DNA of 64,000 nucleotides from Acanthosepion pharaonis (lineage: Eukaryota; Mollusca; Cephalopoda; Sepiida; Sepiidae). Positions 43,975 to 54,363 of this stretch are shown one piece after another; position 1 is the stretch's first letter; every line of letters starts with the position of its first letter. The translations under genes and the position numbers were made by a program. The DNA lies in the NCBI GenBank assembly GCA_903632075.3, contig CAHIKZ030002633.1:2353501-2417500 (forward strand), given 5' to 3'. Below the pieces are notes generated by a model that was not told where the DNA came from, searched no databases, and saw only the letters and a list, made by a program, of their open reading frames with translations.

Positions 43975-44765
43975 TGAATAAATTTAATGAAACTGCTGAG
44001 CACATAATATAAGGATGCCTAGGCCTTGCTGAGAAAGAATACTTTATTATGCATGAAAGGACAATACATTCATTGGCATGTCTGTTCGAACTATAGTATT
44101 GAAATCCCGGATACATGTTCCGAACACCACCAGAATAATGCCACAAACGGCGATGGAGTGACTATGCTGTGGAATTTTCAAGTTCCCATAGACACGAAAA
44201 TTGATTTACATTATTCGGACTATCATACTTATTGTTACCATATTTATCACAACGTTTCGGCCGTTGTACGCCCCGGCCGTCTTCAGGTGGTTGGAATGTC
44301 GAACTGAACCCTTTATTTCGCTCGCTGTTCTAGTTCCACGTTTAATGGATATCAGTTATCTCCTGTTAATTCCCCTCTGCAAGTTCTCCACTGCCTTAAC
44401 CGGGTATTGAACTCACAACTCTTTGGGTCCTGTCACTGGATCTAACCAACGCCTTTATCCACTGTACCATCTGTCCTTAAGGATAGACAGATACTGATGC
44501 AAATAGACTAGACAGAATCATAAAAGATTTCTAAAAAGAAACCAGCCAACTAATTGATATGATTTGCCCACAACATTTCAATGTTTCAAAAAAAAAAAAA
44601 AAGATTTTAAAAAACTGTCAAATTATAAGAACCTGCAAATCGAAGTAACAAAAATGTGTAAACTTAAAACTACAATTATTCCTGATCTGATGGGGGCATT
44701 GGTTATAAAAGAGGATAGCGAAAATTCCTAGAGACATCAGCATCTCAGAGCGACAACGGATCCAT
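43975..44765 (+). pseudogene. RLE-type LINE C-terminus, third copy, split by a SINE
   Basis: The first part reads HIIxGCLGLAEKEYFIMHER, GVTMLWNFQVPIDTKID (43980-44215). After the SINE the coding resumes with DANRLDRIIKDF, then LIDM, YKNLQIEVTKMCKLKTT and IIPDLMGALV (44485-44700). PD is changed to LD. The rejoining of the family order across the SINE proves that the LINE was there first. Confidence 0.75.
44200..44482 (-). mobile_element. tRNA-derived SINE nested in the RLE-type LINE
   Basis: The minus strand has TCCTTAAGGACAGATGGTAC, GTGGATAAAGGCGTTGG, B-box-like GAGTTCAATACCCGG, AATAAAGGGTTCAGTTCG, CCTGAAGACGGCCGGGGCG and GGCCGAAACGTTGTG. ATAGACA at 44188-44194 and 44483-44489 is a candidate short target duplication. 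Confidence 0.8.
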
Positions 44766-45324
44766 CTGCAAAACTCTCTCTATTTAAATGAAACGTCCCA
44801 AATGTGAATGGATAACTCTTTTTGCTCATAGACCCCGTAAGGGACTTAGTAATTAGGCACTTAAAATTACTATCTGGCAAGATGGTACCACACACAATAA
44901 TAATAATAAATGATTCTTTTAAATGCTGGCCATGATGAAAACTTAGGAATGCGCATCCAGTCCCAGTATACACGATGACCAGTTCTTTATTAGGTGGAAC
45001 ATTTCATATACCTAAAATAGCGTAAAGCGAAGAAGTAATTAGCAAAAACTTATTCAAGAGGAAAAATATTTAAGCGTTCTTTGACCCCCAAAACAATTGA
45101 AACGCTTAATTACACACAGTTTTAGGCTCAGCGCAACCCCCTTTAAGCTCTCTTAGGGTTTTCAGATATCTAAGTAAACATCTTGCTTACGAATTCACAA
45201 AATAAATATTGAGATAAAGCAAAGATGCTCACAGACCCGGTTTAAAACTATACCGATTGATATTAAGATGCCGTACGTTTTTCACAAGAGAAGTGGAATG
45301 GCGACGCCAGTCTAGGTATTTGGC

Positions 45325-45519
45325 TTGCTTGTTACTTTTATCCCAAGCCCCAAGGAGCCTTCCTCACAGGCAGTACCTCTCCTTCTAGAGTGGCTTGGGT
45401 TTATTGGCCGGTGCTTGAGGCGTCTCCAAAAAGAAGATGTACCGAGGAGGCTCGGGCAAATTTCTGCTGTATTGCCGTTAAACCACCTTAAACCTCGACG
45501 TGGGCGCGCTGAAAAATAA
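45325..45519 (+). other. GC-richer segment with an open frame, unidentified
   Basis: Base composition is clearly more GC-rich than the surroundings and 64 codons are open (Pro/Leu/Arg-rich, ending RRGRAEK). I recognise no domain. It could be a piece of a repeat or an old exon. No splice signals support the latter. Confidence 0.25.
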
Positions 45520-45529
45520 ATACTTTTAT

Positions 45530-45690
45530 AACAATCTTCAAATATTTAAATGCAACGTCAATCGCCATTTTGCTTTCTTGAATCATGTTATTGTCCTTTC
45601 TCCTCACTAAAATCTTATTCCTTTTTACACCCATTGACCTCTTCTCAGTGGTATTAATGTCTTGCTTGGGGTGAAATGATTAAAAAATAC
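45530..45690 (+). pseudogene. LINE family A extreme 3' end
   Basis: ATCTTCAAATATTTAAATGC and GTCAATCGCCA (end of ORF2), TTATTGTCCTTTCTCCTCAC, then TTGCTTGGGGTGAAATGATT plus A. Only about 160 bp remains. Confidence 0.75.
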
Positions 45691-45749
45691 ATCTATACTT
45701 TATTAGTAAGGTGGTGGGATTTATCAGTTTCCGACTGAAACACTAATGT

Positions 45750-45865
45750 CCATAGGAAAGACATGAATCCGCTTTGTCTCATCTCCAGACACCTTAACAA
45801 AAAATGTCTTGCCGCCAGCATGCTATGGTGATAGACGGAGAAGAAGTGAGGTCTTGGGTAAGCCA
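45750..45865 (+). mobile_element. Tail fragment of the GGGAAAGGTATGAATCC SINE family
   Basis: ATAGGAAAGACATGAATCCG then CTTTGTCTC, GGTGATAGACGGAGAAG, consistent with a diverged tail. The head is not recognisable. Confidence 0.4.
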
Positions 45866-46527
45866 CTTACTAAAAAGTACATTACTGCCCAGGCATTAGT
45901 TAAAATAAAAAACCTATCGACTGTCAACCTTGATAGAAACCAATTAGTCATTATGTTTCACTAGTGTTGTGAACTGCTCTGTTATTGATACTACATTTTC
46001 CATCACCGTCTCTTCTTTTCATTTACTTATTAAATAATAAACCTTATGATCATAGTCAGAATATTTGGTGCTGGCGCGGAAGTGATAAACTTTGGACACC
46101 TGCAAGAGAGTTGATAACACCACTAAAGTTACACTTGACCCGAAATGAACACGAGAGGAAGTTCCTTTTAAAAGGCAAAACATGTTTGCGTAAACTAATT
46201 AAGTTTATTTCAAGTGTCGACAGTTTCGTAATAAGTTGTATCCTACTAACGCGACATTTTTAAGAAAAAAATTCACCATTATTATTTTCGGATTAATTTA
46301 TTTTTCATCCCGGTTTAAAAAGAAAATCTCAACGCTCAGTTCATTTTCACCCTTTGTAAATTAAGTAAAAAGCATCGATCAGAAATAAAGCAGTCTGTGA
46401 TAGTCGAGGCTTTACTGGTTTCGCCTCGTAGCTTGAAGAACAATTCTAAATGTAAACAAATAATATGGCGTGCATAAAATCACAATGAAAAAAAAATGTC
46501 AATATATGACTAAATGTGAATTTCGTT

Positions 46528-46610
46528 TGTTGGTTCCGTAGCCAAATCGATAAGGCACCGTCCATGTTAAACCGCCTCCCAAGGATACGGAATATGAGTT
46601 TACATCAGCG
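46528..46610 (+). mobile_element. Possible tRNA-like head
   Basis: GTAGCCAAATCGATAAGGCA is A-box-like. The B-box position has only a weak GAGTTTACATC. A weak candidate. Confidence 0.3.
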
Positions 46611-47026
46611 GCTACTTCTTTATTGTCGATACATGCTGCTTACTTAATGGCCACAGAATATAAAACGATCTGAGCGTTGCAATAAAAATGACAAAATTGA
46701 TACACTGTAAAATATGATAGCAAGGTTTTTGTTGGAACAATGGCGTTAAAATTATCTAATTTGAAGAATTAGTCCAGTTGGCAGCGTTATAATAATAGTG
46801 TGGGGGTTTGGGTTTGCGGTAATAATGATCCAATTTTTATGTGTGTGTGTGTGTGCCTGAAAGAGAAAAAATATATAAAATAATTATATACATGGCATAA
46901 TATTACCTTTCTTTAAAAATGTTATAGATTTTATACAGAAAGAGAAATTAAGTGCTAACTATAGAGTAGTTCCCCTTGTTTATTGCAAGTAATTATAATA
47001 TGAATTCTATCAATGTTCCAATCTTT

Positions 47027-48372
47027 AAGGACTAAGGTGAACCACCTGACCCTTCTAGCTATCAATCTATTAGTCTTCTGCCTCTGTTTCCCAAGGTATT
47101 AGAGGCTCTAATCAAATCTGAATTGGTTAAGCATCTCATATTGTAGTGCCTTCTTTCAGACAAGCAATATGGCGTTCACTTCTCAAGGTCAATTGCTGAT
47201 GGATTAAAGTTTATTACTGAAAGGGTATATCAAACTTTAGATAAGAATAGTGAAGCTTGGTATGTTGTTTTGAACATCTCGATACCGGGCTTCTTCACGA
47301 GTTGAAAGGTTATGGTATTTCTGGATGAACTTTTGAATTGGTTATGGAATTTCTGGACGAACTTTCAAATTGCGACATGAAAGTTGTCCTGAACGGTCAC
47401 TCTCCTAGATCTTTTTGTACTAATGCAGGTGTGTCCCTCAGGATTCTATCCTTAGACCTATTTTGTTCTTAATTTTTAACAATTACCTTCCTGATGGCAT
47501 CAATTCTCAACTCGGTATCTATGCTGATGACACAACTATTTACTGATCTAAAAAATGAACTACAATCTATTGTTAAAGGTGGCAAACACAAAGAATGGCT
47601 TATAACTTTAACGCCTCCAAAACGAATCTTTTCTCTATTAATCAGCTGAGAGATATCGTTCTGCTTCCCTTCAGCATGACTGATGCTAACTTCCAGATAA
47701 ATTGTGCCTTCTCGGGCTAACATTGAATCCATTGCTAGATCAGCTACTAAAAAAGTTGGTTCACTGTGTCGTGCTAGATATTTTTTATCTCCAGAATCAA
47801 TCTTACATATTTATAAGTTTACCATTTGTCCATGCTTTGAGTATTGCTGCCACATATGGTCCGATACTCCTGCTAGATATTTAAAGATTCTTGATAAAAT
47901 CTAAAGAAATATCAGCAATATTATTGGTTCTGACCTGGCGCCTTGGCTTCAGTCATTTTTCCACAGCCATAATGTATCTTCCCTGTGCCTTTTCTATAAA
48001 TACTTTCATGGTAATTATTCGGATGAACTCTCCGCTATGGTACCTAGACTTTATGAATTTAAGCGCAGTACCTGATTGGCGGAGAGGTTTCATTAATTGA
48101 CAGTTCAATCGGTTAGACGTAACCATGACAGTTTCTTTTCCCGCACTTTTCGTTGTGAAACTCACTTCCGGTTTATTGCTTTCTAGCCAACTTTGATGTT
48201 CAAAAATTTAAATGCAATATCAATCGTTATCAACTGTCTTCTTGATTAATGTTCTGTTGTTTTCACTCCTGAATAATGTTTCTCTTTTTTCTTATTTCTT
48301 CACACTTAGTAACCGCTTGTGTTCTGGTTGCTTTATTGTCTTGCATGGGGTGAAATGATAAAAAAAAAAGGA
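47027..48372 (+). pseudogene. LINE family A ORF2 relic, RT palm to 3' end
   Basis: Blocks in shifting frames: SSYQSISLLPLFPKVLEALI, then DKQYGVHF-like, the RT catalytic box IYADDTTIY (YADD intact at 47520-47531), NFNASKTNLFS-like, KVGSLCRARYFLSPES, HIYKFTICPCFEYCCHIWS, SNIIGSDLAPWLQ, SLCLFYKYFHGNYSDEL, and the end TTGCATGGGGTGAAATGATA plus A. There is one clear RT copy, unlike the relic at 14600-17512. Many stops and frameshifts; no 5' domain. Confidence 0.85.
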
Positions 48373-48634
48373 AGTGACGTTGACATTGAGCTTAAGGGCC
48401 GTTTGGTGGCTTTTAATCGAGTTAATAAAGGAAATGATTTATCTCAGACAGAAATCATCTTCAGAAAATCTTTGCTAATTTTGTAATATTCAGATTATCC
48501 AATTCCTTTTGCTTCTTTAACGTAATTATAATTATTTTTATTTACGAAATATTTTTCTTGAAACGTTAATCTGCTTTTGAAGTGAACTGGATTTCCACGA
48601 CTTAAAACAACTGATGCATCAAAATACTGCTAGC

Positions 48635-48735
48635 CTCATTAGCGGCCGGTCTTATGGCTGAGGTCGTTGCGTATTTTCCATAGTTGTTAGTCGTCGGTGT
48701 TCGAACTTAAGTAAGGATTTCTAATGTTGTAATTT
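48635..48735 (+). mobile_element. tRNA-like repeat, copy 2
   Basis: GCGGCCGGTCTTATGGCTGA, GTTGCGTA, B-box-like GTGTTCGAACTTAAG and GGATTTC, parallel to 31985-32085. The two boxes resemble a tRNA promoter with a long variable region. Confidence 0.5.
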
Positions 48736-48739
48736 GATT

Positions 48740-49490
48740 TTCAAAGAGCTTAAGTCAGGATTTTCAAAGCAGGTAGACTCTAATAACTTAGAAGATAGCA
48801 ATACAACATTAGCGGCCGGATTCAAGGTTTACATAGCTGAATATTACATGATTTCAGCGATCGGTGAAGAGCCAAAGAAAGTAAATAAAAGTATCTTCGT
48901 TTTTAAGAAAAAAAAATAGGATATTGGCGAAACACAATATCCCTAAAATTTTTCAACTGTCTCCCGTTTGGCCCTATACCTTACTAAAGACATATATAAA
49001 TTTAGGAATATAATTTATCTTTCTCTGAGAGAAATAAACGGTTTCTCTAAAAAAATAAAAAAAAATAAAAATAAAAACATAGTAAAACGTTTTTTAATCG
49101 TTTCAGTATTGAAAAGATGTACCGCCTAAAGAATGTTTTCGCTTTTTTTTACTGATTTTGGTAGGCCAGAATTTCTGGTAGCATTAGTAATAAATGTCAA
49201 AAGTAAAAGAGAAAAGCACACAGTAACTAGTGATGGGCTTTGTGGAATTGGTATCACATATGTCAGTTAGTGAAACTGATAGACCAGTTTTTGGCGTGTT
49301 CTTATGTCATATATTGTGAACTAAAATTGACACTATTTGCATTGCAAACTATACAAATGTAAGCTTTACTATATGCGCGTCTAAAATAAAACCTGTAAAC
49401 CTTTATATATAAGTATTAAGATATATCATATTGTGTCAGATTGATAACTGTTGATGAATACGTGCTATTAAAATGATTATAAATAGGTGT
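48740..49490. other. No gene recognised
   Basis: A-rich patch at 49050-49080 and chance frames. Confidence 0.45.
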
Positions 49491-49504
49491 GCATTATATT
49501 GTAT

Positions 49505-50010
49505 TAGGTTGTCCCATATGAAATGTTATATTTTAATGAATGATACCCCACCAAAAATCAACTCCCCAAAACAAAACAAACAACTCTCATTTTATTAGTA
49601 TATAATTTTATTTAAACAAAATAATATCCGTTTTGTTCTACTGTTTTCTCCCACTGTAACTCGAAAACAATCAAAAGAACACTTCGTCTTTTGTCTTAAT
49701 AAACTGCTCAAATGCTTCGACTTCTTCTTTTATGTACCGTCTCCCTTCAGGACGTAAGCGATCATGGCTCTTCACCTTCTCCTTGTAGCTCTCAATAAGT
49801 TTTTTTCTTTTTGTCATTTCTCCCAGAACTTGTTCTGCCATTCATGTTTTTATTTTATTGCATCACGAGTTCGCTTAATTTAACTTGTTGCAAAAATGAA
49901 TGCCTTTGGTCAACCACCACACAGTATCCATGATTATTTTTGAATGAATAGGTGGTTTTAGGTGATGCATTGGAGACTCATCTGAATCTAATCACTCTCC
50001 AATTCGCCTA
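49505..50010 (-). pseudogene. Mos1/irritans-like mariner relic carrying a LINE tail
   Basis: On the minus strand LKPPIHSKIIMDTVWW and TKGIHFCNKL match the middle of a mariner DD34D transposase (the KPKLHP..VTVWWS block). Nearer the end QWEKTVEQNGYYFV matches its C-terminus. TTAGGTTGTCCCATATGAAA at 49506 is a mariner-type inverted end. Between the two coding blocks lies GAGCTACAAGGAGAAGG then GAGCCATGATCGCTTACGTC, which is the 3' end of LINE family B, not mariner. The catalytic middle is missing. Confidence 0.65.
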
Positions 50011-50189
50011 CTGTTGATTAAGAGTATCCATTTCTTATTGCAAGTAATGTTTCAATGTAAAAATAATTCATTCTCAAGTAGGAAGATAAATATGGTGCAC
50101 ACCTAGTTTCTTTGGTTCTCAGTCATTTAAAAAAAAAAACATTTTACTCCAAGTAAGGCAATAAAGTCATTAAGATGTAAGGGATTACT

Positions 50190-50470
50190 CAACCAACGCT
50201 TTTATCCACTGGGTCATGTGTGAGTTGTGAGTTCAATATCACAGCAGAGGGAACAAAAACTTGGATAGTTGAGTTACTAAAACGAATTAACTGAAATATC
50301 TAAAAAAGGTATGGCACATAGAATTAGAACAATCTAACCCTGTTGACTAAATAAAGGGTTCGTTTCGAAATTCCAACGTATATCACCTGAAGACGGTCGG
50401 AGTTTACAACGGCCGAAAACAATCGTGAATATGGCAATAAAGATGAGGACAACAATCCGAACGATGTAAA
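50190..50470 (+). mobile_element. AACGTTTCGGCC-tail SINE, rearranged copy
   Basis: The head is scrambled: CCAACGCTTTTATCCACTGG (minus sense) directly precedes GTGAGTTGTGAGTTCAATAT (plus sense). The rest is normal: AATAAAGGGTTCGTTTCG, CACCTGAAGACGGTCGG, ACGGCCGAAAACAATCGTG, AAGATGAGGACAACAATCCG. Confidence 0.65.
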
Positions 50471-50519
50471 TAGTTTAAATAGCATACTTCATCTCAGAAA
50501 TATAGACATATAGTGTAAA

Positions 50520-50815
50520 TCAGTCAGTTATGTGCATGCGTGATACACGCTTAGGCGATCATGTATCTTTCGATACATGACTGACGAGGCAGATTTTTTC
50601 CGCAGTAGGCTGCCATTTTTTTTTTTTGCGGTAGACCAGTTGCTATCCAAGGCTATAGAACCCGGTCTGCCCTGCTATTTACCCATAGCTGGCGGTGGGG
50701 GGGGGGAAGAAGAAGATGATTCATACCTTTTCCAAGGGCATTAGCACGTAAGTGAATGTAATGGATTCGACTCGAATTCGAACTCGGCTCTCCGAGCCGC
50801 TATCCATTACGCCAT
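50520..50815 (-). mobile_element. Intact-looking tRNA-derived SINE, second copy
   Basis: Very close to 20828-21125 across its whole length, including the hairpin GTATCGAAAGATAC, the GTAAGTGAATGTAATGGATT block and the B box (minus) GAGTTCGAATTCGAGTCG. A poly-T and a poly-G run are internal expansions. The head has a short deletion (CTCCGAGCCGC). Confidence 0.85.
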
Positions 50816-50829
50816 CGTACCTCCTCTAG

Positions 50830-51650
50830 TGTTATATTTGATTGTTCAATTCGTAAAACATGCAGTGTTAGTATACGTTAATTATTTTGAACTATTGTTT
50901 CCATTACAGATGTTATCATAGATAAAGCATTTCGACCAAGTGTCCATCTTTTTTTTTTGCTGATATGGGATTATTATGTTATTTTTGTCCCCGTGATGCC
51001 AGTTATTATCCGTTCCTGCAGAATTAGAGTTTCTTATCCAGGAATTGAACACGCTAGATCCAGTGACTCCCAACCATTTTTTTTTTTTTTTAGCTCATGG
51101 CTCACTTTGAACCCAGATTTTTCTCTAGTCCATTAAATTATTATAGTCTAAAAAATTATTCGCATTTTACATAGAATATGTCTATTTACTGGCCACACAC
51201 AATTTCACAAGCATCTAAAATATTTTGCATCTCCAATGAAACGACCATTTATTATCAAAATTTATTTAAAAATTTTTCCTATGTATGACACAAAACAAAA
51301 AAACTTGTCCACAAGTTCTGGAGTTCATGTTTAAATCGGTATTTTCAATGCCTGACTAATTAAAAGTTATTTAAACACTAAGTAATTAGTAAATTTTCAT
51401 AAGTATATTAAAATTATTTACCTACATTTAATTTAATTAATTTAAGGACTAGTAGTCAATAAAACTTTTATGGACCATTCAATATGCTGTAACTCATATA
51501 TTACGGAAATTTCTCTTAGTAATAAATTAAAAATGATTCAGCAGACGATATTATTTTATTTATGATAACTGGATTTTTGGAGATTGCCTTACTCGGTTTT
51601 CGTCGTTCTATACTGTGCGTCTGAAAAATGGCACTTTTAGCGCAGTCGCC
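50830..51650. other. No gene recognised
   Basis: AT-rich; T runs near 50951 and 51077. Confidence 0.45.
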
Positions 51651-51653
51651 TTT

Positions 51654-51692
51654 GTTCTAGGCCTTTTGGCTGAGATCAAAGTGTAGTATCTG
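51654..51692 (+). ncRNA. U2 snRNA-like 5' fragment (pseudogene)
   Basis: GTTCTAGGCCTTTTGGCTGA followed by GATCAAAGTGTAGTATCTG matches the first ~38 nt of U2 snRNA (TTCTCGGCCTTTTGGCTAAG, then ATCAAGTGTAGTATCTG) with few differences, including the branch-point-pairing GTGTAGTATC. Similarity stops there and no U2 stem-loops or Sm site follow. This is a truncated retrocopy or part of a repeat, not a functional gene. Confidence 0.7.
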
Positions 51693-51925
51693 CCCACGGG
51701 CGGACAAACTATATTTTATCTTTCAGTTGTGTCTCTGTCTTCGTACAGAAAGCAACTGAAAATATTATTGAAAAGTGATCCGTAGCAATAACGATATCAG
51801 CGCAACTGACGGTTGCAGGGACTGGACCGGGTGAGCTTAACGTTATTTTTAGAAGAAAGGCGGTACAAATGAAAAGATTTGAAATTGACAATTTTTTCTA
51901 TTTCACTGAAGCAGCTGTTAAATTT

Positions 51926-52024
51926 ATTTATTTATTTATTTATTTCATTCTTTCATTCTTTCTTTCTTTCTTTCATTCATTCATTCATTCATTCATTCAT
52001 TCATTCATTCATTCATTCATTCAT
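51926..52024. repeat. (TTTA)n-(TTCT)n-(TTCA)n microsatellite
   Basis: Three tetranucleotide motifs in series, about 100 bp in all. Confidence 0.95.
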
Positions 52025-52784
52025 ACCGTCTATTCTCTAGTTTCCACGCAGTGAAAACGTAATAGTCCATTATTTATGAGGTATTGGTAGAAGACGTGAA
52101 TTAATTTCTTTTATTCATTCACAGGAACCAAATAGTATCTTTCCACGCGATTAAAACAGAATAGTCTATTATTTATGAGGTATTAGCAGGGCGTAGCGGG
52201 CGTGCAAAATAACGTCAGGTGGGACAAGTACAATTATTATATGATTCTTACGATGGTTTCGTTCGGATGGACATACAATAAGGGTTAGCCCTCATTATGA
52301 ACACGTCAAACGTCACTCTTTAAAATCATTTGCTTAAAGGGTGTCATTTATCACCCAATGCAGTTAGAGCGAGCCGTTCAAACACAGTCATCAGGAAATT
52401 AACACAGAAGGGAAAATATGATATTAGCAGTAAATTATTCATTATGATATTATTGGCGTTTTGTATAGTGTCATTTGATATAAATATCTAAATGCATTAA
52501 TTTTGAAGCGTTTTGACTTTTCGGTCAAAGACGTGACTTCAATACCGAGCGTTACTCTTTCTGCTATAATATAATCAATACATTTAACTAACCTTAGCCT
52601 TATCAGTTTTATAACTTAGCACATTGATTGCTAACTACGAGATAGCTCATGGTTGGCAGCTTTTATTATAATGTTGATCTCTTGTTTTCTCGTTTTTGTG
52701 GTCTTGTCATTATGGCTACAACCACAAGTTTTTTTTACGTTGCTTTTAACGCAATAGCTGGCCCTCCTCCTCTGCGTCGTCGTC

Positions 52785-52809
52785 GTCATCATCATCATCA
52801 TCATCATCA
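52785..52809. repeat. (ATC)n microsatellite
   Basis: About 8 ATC units, just before a CAGGAAAC-family copy. Confidence 0.9.
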
Positions 52810-53035
52810 CTCGAGGTAGAGGTTACAGAGTACGAAGCACCACCCCAAGGAAGGAGATAATGCCGCCAATTTGCAAGTGGAAGTGAAAAAGAATGAAAGG
52901 TCTTCAGAAGGAACCGGAAACCAAACCTAAGCAAGAAACAAGGGATAAAACACTACTCTATAAAAAACCTGGAGAGGAGTGTGAACCGGATGATAGACGA
53001 ACTATTAACTTCTATTGAGGAAAGAAAAAAGTAAA
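52810..53035 (+). mobile_element. CAGGAAAC-family element
   Basis: CTCGAGGTAGAGGTTACAG, GGAACCGGAAACCAAACC, CAAGAAACAAGGGATAAAAC, GGAGAGGAGTGTGAACCGGA and GATAGACGAA. Confidence 0.75.
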
Positions 53036-53059
53036 TAAAAGTTTAGAATTTTAGGAGGG

Positions 53060-53142
53060 GGCGTTAGAAGTATAGGGTTGAATTAGACTTTAGCAGAAAA
53101 AGAAATCCAATCGTAAACAAGAAACAAAGAATAAGCCTCTTC
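53060..53142 (+). mobile_element. CAGGAAAC-family element, left half, broken by a LINE
   Basis: GGCGTTAGAAGTATAGGGTT, CCAATCGTAAACAAGAAAC, AAAGAATAAGCCTCTTCC. The missing right half resumes at 53836. Confidence 0.7.
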
Positions 53143-53835
53143 CTTCCTTTCTCATGACCGAGCTGATCGTAGAAGAGATGAGCAACGCGGATGCAGCCAG
53201 CCGCCATCAAACAGATCTGGGGTTTTTTTGCCTCATGAAACAATATCGGAGTGTCCAACCTGGTCCATTCTTTGTTGTTGTCAATCCAGCCTTTGGACTG
53301 CCTTCCCTTACGTCTACCCACTTCCAAGGTGCCTTGAAGGACCATCTTGGGTAGAGTAGAGTATATGACATGTCCAAGCCGCAACAGTTTTCTCCTCTTT
53401 ACTGTTGCAAGGAGGAGCTCCTGGGTGGTGGGCCTGACATTTGTGTTACTTGGTCCTGTACAAAGTCATTTGTTCTCCCCAGGAGACCTCGAGAAGGCGT
53501 CTGAAATATTTCGTTTCAAATGTTTGGACTCTCTTGGTGGTATCTGCTATTAGAGTCCAGCTTTCACATCCATAAAACAGTATGGGCAGCACCAGGGACT
53601 TGTAGAGCGTCATCTTGGTTGGAAAGCTGATGTTTTTGCTCTTCCGAATCTTACTGAGTTTTTGGCATTGCCGATGTTACCATAGCCAGTGTTGTTGATC
53701 TCTATTTTAGAGCGTCCATCTTTTGTGAGGGTAACGCGAAAGTATTTAAAGGCGTTCATTTCTTCCAGTTGTTCTCCGTTCCAGAAGATCTGGGCCCTGG
53801 TGTTGGTTTTGCTATTGACCAGGATTTTACTCTTC
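53143..53835 (-). pseudogene. LINE family C ORF2 C-terminal region
   Basis: Minus-strand coding in order: VNSKTNTRAQIFWNGEQLEE and MNAFKYFRVTLTKDGRSKIE; after frameshifts, NTNVRPTTQELLLATVKRRK, then LRLGHVIYSTLPKMVLQGTL, GRRKGRQSKGWIDN and GCIRVAHLFYDQLGHEKG near the ORF end. The KYFxVTLTxDGRS block is the usual KYLG-DGRS palm/connection region of endonuclease/RT LINEs. It lies inside a SINE-like element. It is 5' truncated and frameshifted. Confidence 0.85.
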
Positions 53836-53945
53836 TCCCCCTGTTCAAAAGACCAGAGAGGAGTGTGAACCGGACGATAGGTAAACCTATCTGCACCTTT
53901 GTGCTAAAATACAGCAGCAACAACAACAACAACAATAATAATAAT
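53836..53945 (+). mobile_element. CAGGAAAC-family element, right half plus (AAC/AAT)n tail
   Basis: CCCCTGTTCAAAAGACCAGA, GGAGTGTGAACCGGACGATA, GGTAAACCTATCTGCACC, then AAC and AAT units. It is the continuation of 53060-53142. Confidence 0.75.
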
Positions 53946-54317
53946 ACGATGAGGTGCTGAAAATTTCTTGGCTACTCAAAATGAATATAATTTTTTGTTA
54001 AGGCTCTTGGTCGAAATTTAAGCCCCGCGTATAATAACCGATTTATTTCTTGAACAGCGTGACTTGTTCTGTTTTTTTGGTTTGTTTGTTGTGTTAAGTT
54101 CTGCTCTTATTATTGCAAAATGAGAAAATCCGTTGTCCTGATACCCTTAAGCATATCTAGCACACAAAACTCTGCAGCCAATTGTGTCTACTGTAAACAT
54201 GTTCGGAGCCACACGAAGCAAGCATGTGTTGTTACCATAAGAACATGTGAATGTGTTAATTTCTTTTCTTAAAAGAATCATCTAATAGAAATTGAAATAT
54301 ATCTGTAAAGTTTTACG

Positions 54318-54319
<2 letters not shown>

Positions 54320-54362
<43 letters not shown>
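54320..54362. repeat. (AAT)n microsatellite at the edge of the minisatellite
   Basis: About 14 AAT units leading into the array. Confidence 0.95.
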
Positions 54363-54363
<1 letters not shown>

